Shown here piece by piece: positions 25,846 to 40,800 of a DNA stretch of 64,000 nucleotides (its first letter is position 1; every line of letters starts with the position of its first letter). Below the pieces are notes generated by a model, which saw only the letters and a list, made by a program, of their open reading frames with translations, was not told the DNA's origin and made no database searches. Both the position numbers and the translations under genes were made by a program. Origin of the DNA: Bugula neritina (lineage: Eukaryota > Bryozoa > Gymnolaemata > Cheilostomatida > Bugulidae); contig OZ037765.1 in NCBI GenBank assembly GCA_964035545.1, forward strand, positions 5,592,698-5,656,697, given 5' to 3'.

Positions 25846-28800
25846 ATGCTTAACATGGAGCTAACAAGAAAAGATCTCAACTCTAACATTCAATTTCAAC
25901 CAAGACCTAAGGTAAATACCACATCTTCATATTGTATTGGGTCATTAGCAGTCTATTGTTATATAATATCTGTAGACTCAAGTTAAATATATCTCATTAG
26001 ATTAAATCCTTGGAACTAAGGCATTTCAAACAAGGGAATAACATTTTAGTCAAAGTACATTTTTGGACAAGACAACATTTATATAAGTGCACACATTGGT
26101 TTTACTATGTATATATAGAGAGGAAGATGGTTTCCTTTTTGTATGATATCAGATGGCATTGCGCCAGTAGTGTATAGTATAGGCTACACAGCATTTACTT
26201 CTTAGTATAGTCATCTATAGTTATGGTATTGTTGCAGCTGTAGAAACTGGCTGTAACTTCTATAACTAGATGGTGTAGGACTGTAGGTAGTAGCATGCTG
26301 GGGAATTACAGTAGGTTCATGAGTGTAGAATTTAACACATACAGTACAAAACACTGTTCACTTGCTACTAATATCTTTTTAAATCACTTTAGTATACAAA
26401 CTGTTTGATTTAATGTAGTCATTGGCTTATGGTAAAGTAACATATCATGCTCAGGTAGTGTGCAATAATTGTATAGTTTATTTTGGAGTTAGCAGAGGAT
26501 TGTGGTTAGATCTGGAGAAACATTAGCCTATATACTAAATTTTTTTATGTTCTTCAAGTTTCGAAAAGTTGAGAAATACAAACTTTTAAATTCACACTTT
26601 CCAACAAATTATTCCGTCATATTCTGTCACTCGACATTAGCAAAATTAGTGGCTATATTTAATAAGGTCATCTGTTGACCTATAATAAAACTTGTTTAGT
26701 GGGAGTTGTCCTATATTTTCCAACAATGTTTTGTACTGTCATATTTTATTTCAGCAAGCTTATGGAAAACAAAGTAGATTTCTCAAAACTTTTTAGCACA
26801 CTAGAGTTTTTTATTCCAAGTCTGTTGTATTACGCTTCACTAAACATGATATAGTATAAAAGATATAAGCAGCAGTTTAAAAACTTCCCACGCCATTTTT
26901 TAGTCTCTAATGTGTACAAACATTATTTTATACAGCAGGAAAGAAGGAAATCTCTAACAGTTGATTTGGATAATGAGGTATAACTTTAACCTTTTGTGTT
27001 TCTTTTTCATTTCTGCATGCATCCCTTTATTTAAATGTCAGCAACGCTGTACACTTTCATATGCTCCAATTTTCACTTGTGTCACTACAGCTGTGAACAA
27101 AGACAATGAACTAAATAATCTATCATCTCTCCTGGCATCAGCTGTTTCTACAGTTTACACAAACTCTACTGCCTGTTTGTTTCATAGACCAATGCATGCG
27201 TCTGTATGTAGCAGATGTTGTCAAAAGTAGCTGTCGAGTGCAAGAGTCAGCATAGTAATTATGCTGACAGTATTCTGAAGAGATTTGTATCAAGATGATG
27301 CTTTGTTGTTCTGTATTTTCGGCTCAGCGTTTAATCTTATCACATCTCCCAGTAGGAAGTCTCGCTAACTTCATACAGTTATAAGGTCTGTTGCAACTTG
27401 GCTTTACAATACTCACTATATACTCTAATCTATTATGATTTCGATAAAAACTAGTAAAATAGGTTTGGGTAAGCATTTAAGATCACAAAAAAGGAGTCGT
27501 GTAGCTCGAGCTATCAGCAGTTTAGCAGTCTGTAGCATATGCAGCATGGATAAGCGTAGCAGTGTGGCATCTTTGAATGAGGTTTGATATAATATATGTT
27601 TTACATTTAGTTTATGGTTTGTTTGAGGTGAATGCTTCTTTGTTCAACATTGAGATCACAGGAAATAGTTAAGGGATCCCACACTGTTTCTATATATTTA
27701 TTGGTTACTATGGTTTCACTTTCTTTGGCATGTATAACAGTAGCTAGTAGTAACATCCTGTAAAAGATAAATGTATGTATGCTTATAGTTTCTTTGCTGT
27801 CCAATACATTTACATTATTATCTTAAGTAATTTACTGATTACCACCCAAACTTAGGCTATTGTTATGTTTAACTCTCATGCTACAATCGTCGTATAATAC
27901 TTCAATCATCATGTCATCTTTTGATTGGTGCTTAGAAATAAAGTAAATGACAGTACACCAATTTTTGTCATGGATAAGTAATACAATATGAAGTGGATTT
28001 ATGGGTAGCAGTCATATTATTGGTGTAACTAAAAAGTTAATTCAACACTTAACAAGAGAACACAGTACATTAAAGCAGTTTTTAATTGTTTAAGTTTTAA
28101 AATTTCATTTTGAAGACAATAAAAGCTGGTAGAGATTGAAATAACACTTTACATGCTACTTCAGAAGAGTGGATGAGTTTTGTTTCTGTTTGTATGGCCA
28201 GGCCCAGTCAATAAAAGCTAATAGATTTCCCATTGGCCCAGGGCTGGGTAACACCTTTAGGCCGCTGCTGCTTTGTAAAGGGTGTGATTCTGGGCTTTGG
28301 ACAACATCTCTAGTCCTTGTGCTGCTGCTTCCAACAGCTACATAAAACTCTGCAAACCTGCATCTGCACTTAATCATACAAAGCAGCAAAATTTCTTGTT
28401 AAAACATCTTGTGTTTGTAAGTTTCAGTAGCTATTCAAGTGGTGCTCTTTCTATTTAAAGTTTTTCAACCATTTTATTTACTGAATTGCATGTTTTTTCT
28501 CCTTTCCTATATTATATTCCAATTATGTTACATACAGTTTAGAAAAAGAAGTTGTTTAGTATTTTTATATTCATAAATTGGTTGTGTTTAAAATATTTTA
28601 TTGTATAAACTTTGTCTGAATTGTTACTAAAAGGAATAAAGAAAGACTTCTACTTTCTGCTCAAACAATTTAGCCATCGGCACTATAGTGTTCGACACAA
28701 GTACAGATAAAAAAAGTTACTTTTAGTATCTCTAGAGTGTTTTATGAAACAACAGAAAAGTTCTAGCTGATACAGTTTTCAGCTACATTTTACTTGACAA

Positions 28801-31800
28801 AGAAAATAATCATTGAAGCCTTTAGCACCAACTTCCTTGGTAGTTGGTCTGGTAGTGCAGTCAGTAAAGACTTACTCAATACTGTTGAGTGAGTCGGTGC
28901 TGTTAGGGTTATAACACCACTATTGGCATGTCATTTTTGTTAAAAAGATTTCACATATACGTTAATAATATAATAAATTATATAGTTATTAGGTAAGCTT
29001 GCATGGTAAAAAATTTGTGTGAGAGAATGTGTGAGCAAGTTTACTAACTCAAAATTTTATTTAGTCACCTCTGGTAGAATAGTAATCTAGAATTTAATAA
29101 AAACAAGCAAACTTTTTATAATTAGTTTTGGTAAGACCTGCTATGCATTGATGTTTCATTATATAGCTAATAGTATAGTTTCTATAAAAATACATTCATT
29201 TGCATTCTACATGCTTTAGTTAGAATCTGCAATTCAAGTTTGCTCATCGCCATGGTTACATACTTGAGAACACAAAGAAATGCATCACAGTATGAAGAGG
29301 TAACTAGCATTGTTTATTCTGTAGGATAAGTTAGAAGTGGAAGAGCTGACACGAGGCCTTAAAGTCAGGACAGATAAACCGCATCTGGTGAGTTTGGGAG
29401 GAGGACGTCTGAGCACTGCCATCACTTTACTTCCTCTGGATGATGGTGGGTGTCTTCTGCTACTAATAATATATTGATAATAGTTAATAGACTAAAGGGA
29501 TGTTAAGCTACTGTTGAAAGTGACATGTTTAAACTTCATATTAGAGGTAGAGGTGTCACTACAAGTTAGCTAGGGAAGTCTGTACTAAAATGATTTAGAT
29601 AAATCTGTGCTGAAAATCTTATGCCTGTGTATAGTTTTAACAAGCTATACGTCTGCTTTCAGTCTATGTATAGCTAGCATGCAAGAATGCGTTAATAGAT
29701 TACTTATATTAAAAAATATTATATATGTAGAATGCTCTGATTAATTTTGTCTTGACATTATAATGTAAGTAAATGTACTAACAGAAGTTGATATGGAAGA
29801 CAACTCCCAAAGTCATCAACTAAATAAATCATCAATGCCAAATTAGTTTTAAGCATGTTGGGTAAAAAGAAAATTTTTATGGTTTTTAAGCTTAAATAAT
29901 AAGATTACACCAAACTTTTGCTTGTACTCTGCAGTATAGTATACATAAATAGGCTACTGCTTACACTTCTTATAGAGCTTAAAAATATGTTACTGCCAAT
30001 GTTTTCTTTATTGTGGACTTTTGGGTACAAATCTGAAAGCAAAGAATGATTCAAATATGTAGACACATCTTTCAAATATTCACGTTTAATCAAATTAGGA
30101 GCATACATGTGAATGACTTTTTACATTTATCTAATTAACCAAATTATATCTTTCAAAGCAAGAATTGCTAGGCTAATGCTACTGGGTGCAGACAATGTGA
30201 TGTTCACAAAGTCACATTTCAATTATTGTTGGATTTTAGGTCATTTATTCAAGTTCATCTTTCAGCTTTTCAAATGAATGTCTTTAATGATTAAATATCT
30301 GCAGCTATAATTGTTCACTGTTTCCCAGTTGTATAGTGTTCAGACCATCTACTATGATATGCAGATTAGTTGCACTACTGTAGTAACACTGCATTATATT
30401 GACTATTTACATGCAGTAAACATATTGGTTATTTACTGCATTACATTAGTTATGCACTATAGTTACACTGCATTATATATTAGCTATTTACTGTAATAAC
30501 ACTGATTTATATTAGTTATTCACTGTAGTAACACTACCTTTACCTGTTTATAAAGCTTATTACATAATATTTTAAAGAAAAGTTTTAAAATTAAATTTGC
30601 TTAAAGTTCAGTGGTGTTTACTATACAACCCTAAAAAATTATTTCAACTCAAAAATGAAACACTAACCTGCCTGAAAATAAACTGTACTAATATAAGAAT
30701 TTACTCGTGTGGTTCCCCAGGTATAACCCGTATTGGGAGCAATAAAGACCAGGATATATGCATCTATGGTCCAGAGATCCAAGGTGAGCACTGCTATATC
30801 AACAGCAATCAACTGGCAATCACTTTGTCTCCCCTCAATAACGCTGCCGTTGCTGTCGATGGTCAAGTCATATCTGACTCAGTGGTTCTAAATCAGGGTG
30901 AGTTGTAACTGATTTGCCATCAAATATTATTTTGAAGCTTTTTATATCTAAATATACAAGCTAAAGCTATAGATTGACTTAAAGAGTGGACAATGCTGTT
31001 AAGTCATTTTATAAAATGGTTATTGGCATTAAAACACTTTAATCGAGGTGCTGTGCGGTTTTATGCTAATGAATCACAAATTTGACTACCTTGGATTTTC
31101 CAAAAGTACTTTACATTGCTTCTTTTAAAGTAGTGAAATTTTTAATTTGTTACTCATCTTTGAACAAACTTAAAGTTTTCCTTATGTTTTCAATAACAGT
31201 TTTGCTTACTGCCTTTATTCAGCTCTGCATCCTTGTACTATAGGAAGGTGGGTAGTTTGAGTTGTTTTCTCCTGATTATGAATAAAACTTCTATTCGGGT
31301 AAGCAACTCTAACAGAATAGAAAAAGCTACTTCAGAATGCTTTTCATTTTAAAATGCTGTGAACACTGAACTGAATCTATAAGTAGTTATACTCGTAGTT
31401 TAATGGCTGTGAACTAGTATGTGGTTAGTGTACAGATGCAATTATAACACTATCACAAGTCATTGTTCACTTTTATCTCAAAATAATCTGGAATCTTAAT
31501 AATGTTTACAGTACGTGCTACCATTTGTCATATGGGCAGAGTTATCATTTGTCACTATTACATCATCAAATAAATAGCTTTTGCATGATTGACTTTGGAT
31601 TAAGAGTGTGAAAGGACATCGATATATGAGCACTCAGTATTTCCCTTTTAATAGCAGCTAGACACTGTTAAATATTTGCCCACTGTCATGCTCACGCTTC
31701 AAGTCACAATCTATTCAATTTACTAATTTCTACTCATCTGCACTAAATAGCAATACTTCACACAATATAATTATCTATTATCAACAGCCTATCATGATCG

Positions 31801-34800
31801 TGTTGTGTCTCATAATTAATTGTGATCAGTCATTAGCTGAAGTTCCTTGGTTGCAGGTTGTATGCTGTGTTTGGGACGATCCAACTACTTTCGCTTTAAT
31901 CACCCTGAACAAGCTATGAAGTTGAAAGGCTCAAATAGCAACTCAGACCACGCTGACACTACCACCAAGGTGCTTGACAAAGGTATTCACTAATGTTTTT
32001 AGTAGAATTTTACTAGTTTAATTAAATAGTATATGAAAAATTGACACTTTTGAGTGTTTACATTTCGGCCATACGTAAATTAATAATTATACTTTACCCA
32101 ATACTTGCAATATCTATATATATGCATGTATATATGTATGTATATATGCATGTATATATGCATGTATATATTATGTAGTGTAAATTCAATTTGTTTCAGT
32201 ACATATGGTTTTTAAACACAGTTAGAAATTTTATTTAGAAAACACAGTTTGACTTTGTATGTAAACAGTTTTAGAGCTATGAATCATATAGCTAAATATA
32301 ACTCAAAGCGGTCAGTCATTATGACTCATATAATGCTGCCAGTTGGTCTCTTTTTATTATTCAAATAAATGATGTATTATTTGAGTTACCAAAACTTTGT
32401 TAGTAGTTTGTATAAGCTAGTGTTCTAAATCATTGTGCTGCACAATCTCTGAAGCGGAATAGAAATGAAGGTTAAAGGCTAATAATGGTCTTTTATAAGC
32501 ATGTATTGTAAACAATTATGTTCAATTGCCTTCAAGAGAGATCTAAAAACCCGAACTAGCTAGGCATGTATACACTTAAAGTCAAAGTTATTTAGCTAGA
32601 GTTTTATGGCACATCAACAGGCATTATAAATATTTGGAGAAATACTCTCTTCAGAGTGTAGTTGATTACTGCACTGCACTAGCAGGTCTGTAATTTATTA
32701 ATTATATCTTTGTTCTGAAGAAAGTTGTTTTATTGCGATCATTTATCTGCTTGCTGGACAGACATTGTATAGCTTGTAGCTGTTTTTTGCTCTGTATCTT
32801 AAAAAGAAGTACTGTAGTTAGTATAAGTCAACTAGTAACTAGTACATGAAGGACCAATAATCTATTAGTTAACAATACTCATTTTAGAAGAATACAGTAA
32901 AGGTCAGTCGGTGTTGTTAACTTCCACATCATCAAGTACAGTCAGCAGCATTGAACCCTCTTCTTCCAAGTTTCGCGATGATTTAGCCGAACAGAGTTTT
33001 AAAAATAAGCTCAAACGCTTTGAAATTCTAGCTACACCGCCACAAGAGGAAGTGATGTCACCGCCACCGACAACTCCCAACTACAGTAAGTTCTCTTATC
33101 TCAACTATGTTGGAGAGAAACTGTTTACTAAGGATACTAATACCACACGCTTATCTACAGATGAAGCGCAAATTAACTCTGATGCTCTAGCAAAAGCAAA
33201 GTCAGTTACTAATGGTGAGTCATCACAGCAAATCAAACCTCCATTCAAGCCGGAGGTTAAACCTAAACCCGCTCCCGGACTAGGAAAGTCAAAACCAAAA
33301 CTACAATCACCTCTAGGCTCAAGCACCAACATGGCAACTCCGTTAGGAAATGGAAGATCAGAGTTCAAAACTCTTTCTATGATCAGCACTGAGACTTCGA
33401 TATGGGGGAGCACTAGTTCGGCTGGTACTGTTAGACTTGATGATGAGTTGTGTTCACCTAGTAGCTGTACAACTCCTACTGAAGACTTGCTGGACCACCC
33501 TGACGTGTTTAGTGAAGAGATGACTAACAGCTTGACTATGAAACATCAGCAGATGGTGAGTCATACTATTTCTGGTTTGTGGTTTGCCGGTTGTACCTGA
33601 GAGCAGCTGTGGTCTAGGGGTTAGAGCGCATGGCTTAATAAGCAGGAAGTCATAGGTTCGATCCCCTGTAAAGGCCAATGGTGATGTTAGGAAAAGCATC
33701 CAGCCATTATTGTTGCTGTGCCACATATGAGTAAGTCCTTAGCCTGTTTTACAAGAAAACCCCTTTACATCAGGGGTTCTCGAAGGGATGGTGACTATAA
33801 ACTTGTGTGAGTTTACTTGTTAGTAGTACACATATATTTAGGCACTAAACACACATCGGTTAAGCTGACTTAAGAAAAGTATGATGGAATGTTTAAAGGA
33901 AACTGTTACTTGGGTTTCACTCAATCGATTACTTTTGTCTAGTCGCTCATTGTTATTCAAGGAAGAAGTAACCCTGTATGTCAGTTTAATAACTGCTGGC
34001 CTATACAATACAGTGAGTGCAAGTTGTTTGTATTTTTATGAGCAATCAATTTCAATGCAGTTTAATGTAACTGAACTAGAAGCTTGAAACAAGGATCGAT
34101 CCAATCTTGAACAAGTTTTTTGCTAGATTATTCTAAGTTCCCATGGTTATTCATATCAATGTTATCAACTTTTGGTCCTTTGTATCAACATACTTAATCT
34201 TAAAGTGTCATAACTTCTTCATGGTGCAAGATATAGTTTTATTTATGCAAGCACAAACAATATTAGGAATAATTATTAACCAATTGGTATTGAACAAGAC
34301 TTTTCAATCTAAAGCTGCTAAATGAAAACTTTATTTTCAAATGTTGAGACAATATAGTAGAGAAATTATTTTTAACAGCTTGAAAGTATCCACCATAGTA
34401 CCAGGGAAAATTTAATAATTGCTCCCAATTTCTGCAGAAAATTGCTTCCTTCTTAACTCAAAAATCAAAGTTCAGAAAATAATTCCTATAAATGGTTTTT
34501 ATTCTTATAAAACATAAACTTATATAACGCAACTCTATACCTCTTTGCTAATTACGTACACTTATGCTTTTACTTTCTTTCAAATTGTCAATAGTTCAAA
34601 AGCTCTTGAATTATAAGCTATTTATACATATAACTTTATAAGCAAACATGTCATGCTGTTAAAATGTTAATCTCTATAAACTATACTATTCATAACAACT
34701 ATAAGTTGGGTGAATCTTAATTCTAGAATAGAATGTTTGAGGTGAAACTCATATAAAAACTTGATCATAATCACTGTACTCTAAATATTGACTATTAATG

Positions 34801-37800
34801 GAGAGCAGCAAATATTTGTCCTTAAACAACCCTGAATTTGTGGCTTCCTACAAACAATCTCAAAGTGGTCATGCTGATTGGATATTATGTTAAAATAACC
34901 CGCTTGTTTATTTCCCATTGTTAAAAGTTTTTATTGTTCCACAGCCAAAACAAAATACAAACCTATCGTGTTGCAGCTGGTTATAGCATTGAAATAAAAC
35001 AGTGAGGCAGCTGTTTGCTATCAACTTGTTGTGATTAATTCAATGAAATTACCTGTATATTATAGTTTGCATTTTCTGTTACATTTCATTGTCCTTGTGC
35101 TTCCAGATATAAAACAACATGGATGATGTGCACCTAAAATTCTATGCATAGTTGAAATTTTGCCAGAATTTCAGTTTTGTTTTTGTTTTTATAACAATAA
35201 TCTGCTCATTAACGCTTCCTACGGTCACCAGAGAATGTTTGTGATTTTCACTCTCATGTATCTTAAGATGCTATTCCACAACACTATAATTTATTCCATA
35301 GATATAATGAGTAAAATTGCCATTTATAGAGGCAGTAGCAAAAATACAATGGTCTAACTTTTTAATAATTATGTCTTATGAATTTTGTTTGGATGGCGAG
35401 TGCGTTGAAAGCCTTTTGAGAAGTAAGTTCTTTTAATGTCGGATTTTTCATCCAGGGCGTAGGCTCTCTCAAAACTTCTTGTACAATGCTTTGTTTAATG
35501 TCTTCCATACTGAAAATATCGTATTTTTCTCACTAATTACATTTTACCTTCTAGTTTTTATGCAAACTTTTTCCTTTTGCCTCATCTTTTTTGTTGAATA
35601 TATACAAAGATGTTGTTTGCACTAAGACGGTGAAGACTTTCTCTAGAACTATAGTTAAAAGCAACTTTTTCTCTACAATGTATTAAATTACAGTATGATT
35701 GGCTTAAGAAAAATCACTGATAATATAATAATTCTTTACAGACCATGAGTTCGTTTGTATTGCGATTATAAGTATTTAGTTTCACACATATCAAGAAGCT
35801 CTTATTATAACTAATATCTAATTAGTAACAAAATAGTCAATGAATTCAATACTACCTGCTAGCTAGTACAGTACAAGTATTTGTTATGGCAGACAGCCAG
35901 TTTATTCTAATTCCATACGTATTTAGACAGCTATTAAGTAACATAACACTGGTACCTAGGGTGATTTAGAGTAGCCTAGCTATGTTATACTAGCAGTTGA
36001 TGGAATGTTATAAGCATGTATGCATCATCTGTCATAAATTGATGCAGTTAGTTAGTTGGAGCTGTACTTTAGTGTGAACAAGTTCACTTCAAGTTAATAT
36101 TACATAAAATCTTAGGATGGTGTGCTCTTTTTAGGTGAGAAATATTTTTATCATTTATGTGTTTATAAGTATGGACAGTTTGAAATATTATTATTCTTTC
36201 ATTAAATTTACTTTTAATAATTTTAGGGATACTCTTTATAGCCTGATCTGTCTAAAATAGTTGATCAATTTTTATGTGGATGTCAGCATGTTATAATGCA
36301 ACATTGGTGTATATACTAGCTTTTCAATATTTAGGCACATTAAGGTTTGGCCTGGCGGTTTTTGAAACTTTTGTTTGTGTTTTCCAAGACTGGAGAATAA
36401 ATTAAAGTTGCTAAAGGCTAAACCAATGTCAACTAGAGAACTACATTCTTGAAATTGTCATTTGTGTTCAGTAGTAGAGAGATTTTTATAGCTCCCAGGC
36501 TTAAAATTTCTCTGCTTTCTATTTCGTTAGTTTTTTTAATAAATTCTGGTTTGGGGTGCGGGCTGAGAACATATCTTGTTTTGCTAAATTTCTAATCTAG
36601 AACACAGGCTTTTCTCAATTTCTGTATTACTGCACCTACCTCAAAACTATTGAGTATTTAAGCTACTCTAAGTTGCTGCTAACTAATATGGCAGGTTGAA
36701 GAGAGAAAGCTAGAAGAAGCCATGGAGAAGAAAGAGCAGGAGAGACTAGAGGAGATACTGGCCATGTGTGCTCAGTATGAAGAGCAAGTAGACTCAGAGA
36801 AACAGATTAACAGCCCTCTGGTCAAATCTGAAAAGCTTCAGGGGAGACAACTTGCCCACTACGACACTAAAGGAACACCACCAAAGACACTTGGCTTAAC
36901 CAGTGTTCTATCATCACACTATGACGGCCATGCAGCTACACTTCCTTCGCAGATGCCAGGTGAGTGAAAACAGCTGTTCCCATCTCATATGATGACAACC
37001 TGTGACAGATTGTCAGGGTTAGTTTCATGTAGTTTCAGATATCTAAGAGTTATACAAGATGGTAATCTCAATTGTCTCAGTTATTTGAATTATTCGTTAA
37101 TTAGTGAGTTAATTAACTTATGCTTTGTTTAAAATGTCAGGTATCAAAAAAATATGAACCTTTTAATCAGAATATCATTGTTAAAAGATATTTTTTCTAT
37201 CAAAAAAGATATAAATGTTTTCAAGTTTTAAATTACAATGTACAGTCGTTGTGTTACAGATGTATTGAGTGAGAGTATTCAATCAGCTAGGGCGTTGTCG
37301 CCACCCACCCGCATTGATCATCACATCAACAAAGCTAATGGCTCTCTCCTCCATTCTCAAACCTCACCTCCTCATTCTAGAACAGAAGAAGCGTTTAACT
37401 TGAGTAACCATAGTAACAAAGTTCTATCCACTAGCAACCCTACTTATACCAGTAAATCTGGTGGCCAATCACAACATGCCTATCAAGATGATCAGCACTT
37501 ATACGACTGCCCAGCGGATTACAATATTCTCTCCGAGTCTAAACCTAAGGCTATTCCTGATTGCCTAGTTCTGACCTCACCAATGAGCAAGTCCGCCTAC
37601 GAAGATGATCACAGGATATACGATGATCCTGCAGAGGTGCTAACATTTGCCCCTCCTGTGCCCTCCCACTCAAACCAGGAATCTTCTAGAAAAGTATCCA
37701 CTAGTAGAAACTCAGGTGATTCGAACCCAGAAAGACAGCCACACAGAAGCATAGATAGTTCATCTTCAGAACTTACAGTCGTTAGCAGTGCTTGCAGCTC

Positions 37801-40800
37801 TAATACAGCTGCTCCGGAGTTGCCTTCCTCTTTTACAGAAACTGTCAAGGTAAGATAATTCTAGAAATGCTATGTTGATTCTAGTATAGTGTAAAAATTT
37901 CCTGAAAAATATTTCAATGTGTAAGCAAAAGTAAAATTTAAAGATCGAACTTTTCAGCAAGCATCTTTGTTTTGCCATTGTGCAGGGCTAAAAAGTTCAT
38001 CAACTAACTAGAAGCTTCTGCTATTCCAATTTCTACACCCACTCAGCTCTGCGTACTCTTTCTTTCAGTTACTGCTGTACTCATTGCACTATTCTACGAC
38101 TAAATTTTCCACAGTCTGTTGTAACATGTGATAGCTTCAGCCTGTAGCCATCTGCTTATCTATAAAGTGAACTAGTAATGTCTTTACAGGCAATGTTAGT
38201 ACAAACTATCTACTATCAAGTATTATAATTGCTACTTCCATTCATTAAATTGATTTGAAGAGCACAGCAGCTGTCCACGGACTGTAGTATAGCACATTTC
38301 CTTGCAGTCTCAAGAAATTACAATAATTATCTTCAATTGTGAGAATATTTAATGATTATTAATTGTAATTATCTTTAGTACTGTGCCTTACTAGTGTTAA
38401 AACTTTTTGCTGACTGCCATCTTCCATCTAGAACACATTTTAAAATACCATAAACTGACAATAACACACAGTTATGTTGCTATTTAACTGTGTCTAAACA
38501 TTAAATGTCTAAATTCTAGTGAGCAGTAAAGTCTAAGGGTCATGAAATGCATTATTTATATAGCACTTTTGGAGTTATCTCTCATGTTATCAGTGTAGCC
38601 TACAGTGTAATGTAGGGTAACCATACAATCTAAACCAGTACGAATTCTTATCACTTTCAGCAATTTGATTTTAAAGGTCAACTAATGAAGTGGAAATTAG
38701 CAAAGTAAATAATTACATTAGCCAATTTTTGGTGTAAATATTTTAGTTTAAAAGAGCAACGTGCTATATTTCATAAGTCATATTGTAATCTCTTTTGCTG
38801 TAATGGTCATACATGGAACAATATCACATCAGTGCAGAAATGAAAGCCATAAATTATTTGTGGTTGAACTCTGTCATAAGCTAAGAGCTACCTGCACGGC
38901 TTAACCGCACCAGCACCGTCACGCTTGAATGGACAAGTAGCTGTTCTCCAGTTTCACTTCTACTATAAATATACGAGAGATTAGTTGCGTGTTTTGTATA
39001 CAAATATTTACATTTTTATGGTTTCTGGTTGTAAATATTATACGGCTCAAACAAAGACTTCACTGTATTACTGCATTGGGTAAGTTATTTGACACGATCT
39101 CCTACTAGCTATAGGTTGGAATAGAGAGCTTCACGTGCTCTGCAGCGACTTTGATGTACTAAAAGGCACTAATCTAGTCCAGTCTAGTAGTAGTGTTCGT
39201 TCATTGTGTGTCAGTTACGTTCAAGATTTGACACTCGAAATTAGGCTTAGCTCTAAATAAACTTCTTCTTATTAGTTTCCAATAATAGCAATACCCCGTG
39301 GATTGCAAAGCTTTGGATATTTTAGAAAGAACTCACTTAATTTGGAACTGTAAGTAGAGAAAATATTAAGTCGAAGTTGTAGTATTGGATGTTATACCAC
39401 CACTATGACTATGCTATGCTAATACTACACAGTCTATACAGTTTATGCTATCAGTATGCTATTTGCCAACATGTAATCAGACTCTTGACTTTGTTAGGAA
39501 TCATAATCTTTGAACTTGCGTTCAAGTCTTGCCAACCTGTCGGCATATTGTATTGACTAGATTGTTGGTGAAGCTATGAATACATGAACTTTGGTTAGTC
39601 ATACCTCGTCAGTAGATAGATAGCTTGAGCTTCAGTTTAGTCACTGTTTAGTAGGGAGCATCAAGTCCTACTGGTTATAGTTGATTTCTCAGGTTTGTAA
39701 ACTTTTTGTATAGTCACTCTTTCTGAGGTAGGTGCAGTAAATGTAGCAAAATAAGTTTGTTTTAGCTTGTGCCTCAAACTAAAATTTATTAAGAGAATTA
39801 AAGAACTTGAGCTATCTAAATTTCTCTGCCCCTGCAACCCATTTTCTAACAATGTGCAAATGTAAAGTTTTCTTCCATCATGCAGTAATGTACTATTGAA
39901 AGAACTTTTACAACCTGTAAGTGTATTTTATTGTGTCATGACTGGTTGAAAAATGTCTACATTGTGCACTTGCTTTAAACATGTTTTCCTGAGATACTGA
40001 TTGGTGTTACTTGCTGCAGATATTTAACTCCAACTATTCCACCATATCCTATTCTATCCACCTTATCACATTGACCATATTCTATTCAATGTAATACTCG
40101 ATCCTGTAAAAGGAGGTTTTAATTTTCACATCTCTGAGTCATCTATTAGGTACAGGGATGTAAATTTTACCTTAGCTTAAGTTTCTAACTTCTAATTTAA
40201 TATTGGGTGTGGGACGACAGTGTGACTACCTTAATTCAAATAAAAACCTTTACTGCAATATCACTGTACCTAATACCATTTGATAAGCTTGAAAGCTTGC
40301 ACTCACTTATTGGCTGGCAAACATTGATATGAAGTTTGCAAGATGAACTTTCCATTTTACGAATGATGTTTAGTTGTCAAAAGAACTTTGAGCCAATTTA
40401 GTCACTAATTTGGAACAAGACTTCTAGAACTAGCATACCACAGTGCTCCCTCCATATCTCACTAAGCTATACAGTGCTCCCTCCATATCTCACTAAGTTC
40501 TGGGTCCCAAAACTTCAATTCAGGACATAGTAGAATACCAGATTTAACTCATGGATCTGTTAAATTCCACCATTTTGCCCCTTGTACACACATATATAAG
40601 CCACAAAATTGGGGCCCAAGCCCTTCCCGTGACCTATGAAACTCCTATGAAACTTCGTGAGAAATGGAATTTCATGAGAAATGGAGGGAGCCCCGTACTA
40701 GGGCTTCCATAATCAATATCAGCCTCAAATTGGAAACAGAGTAAGTTGTTAAACATCTGTCTGTGTGAATGACAACTGGCAGACCCGTTTCACACTGTCA

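Noticed and set aside
33601-33672. A functional tRNA gene
   Set aside because: A and B boxes are present, but the ends cannot form an acceptor stem and a SINE-type tail follows directly.
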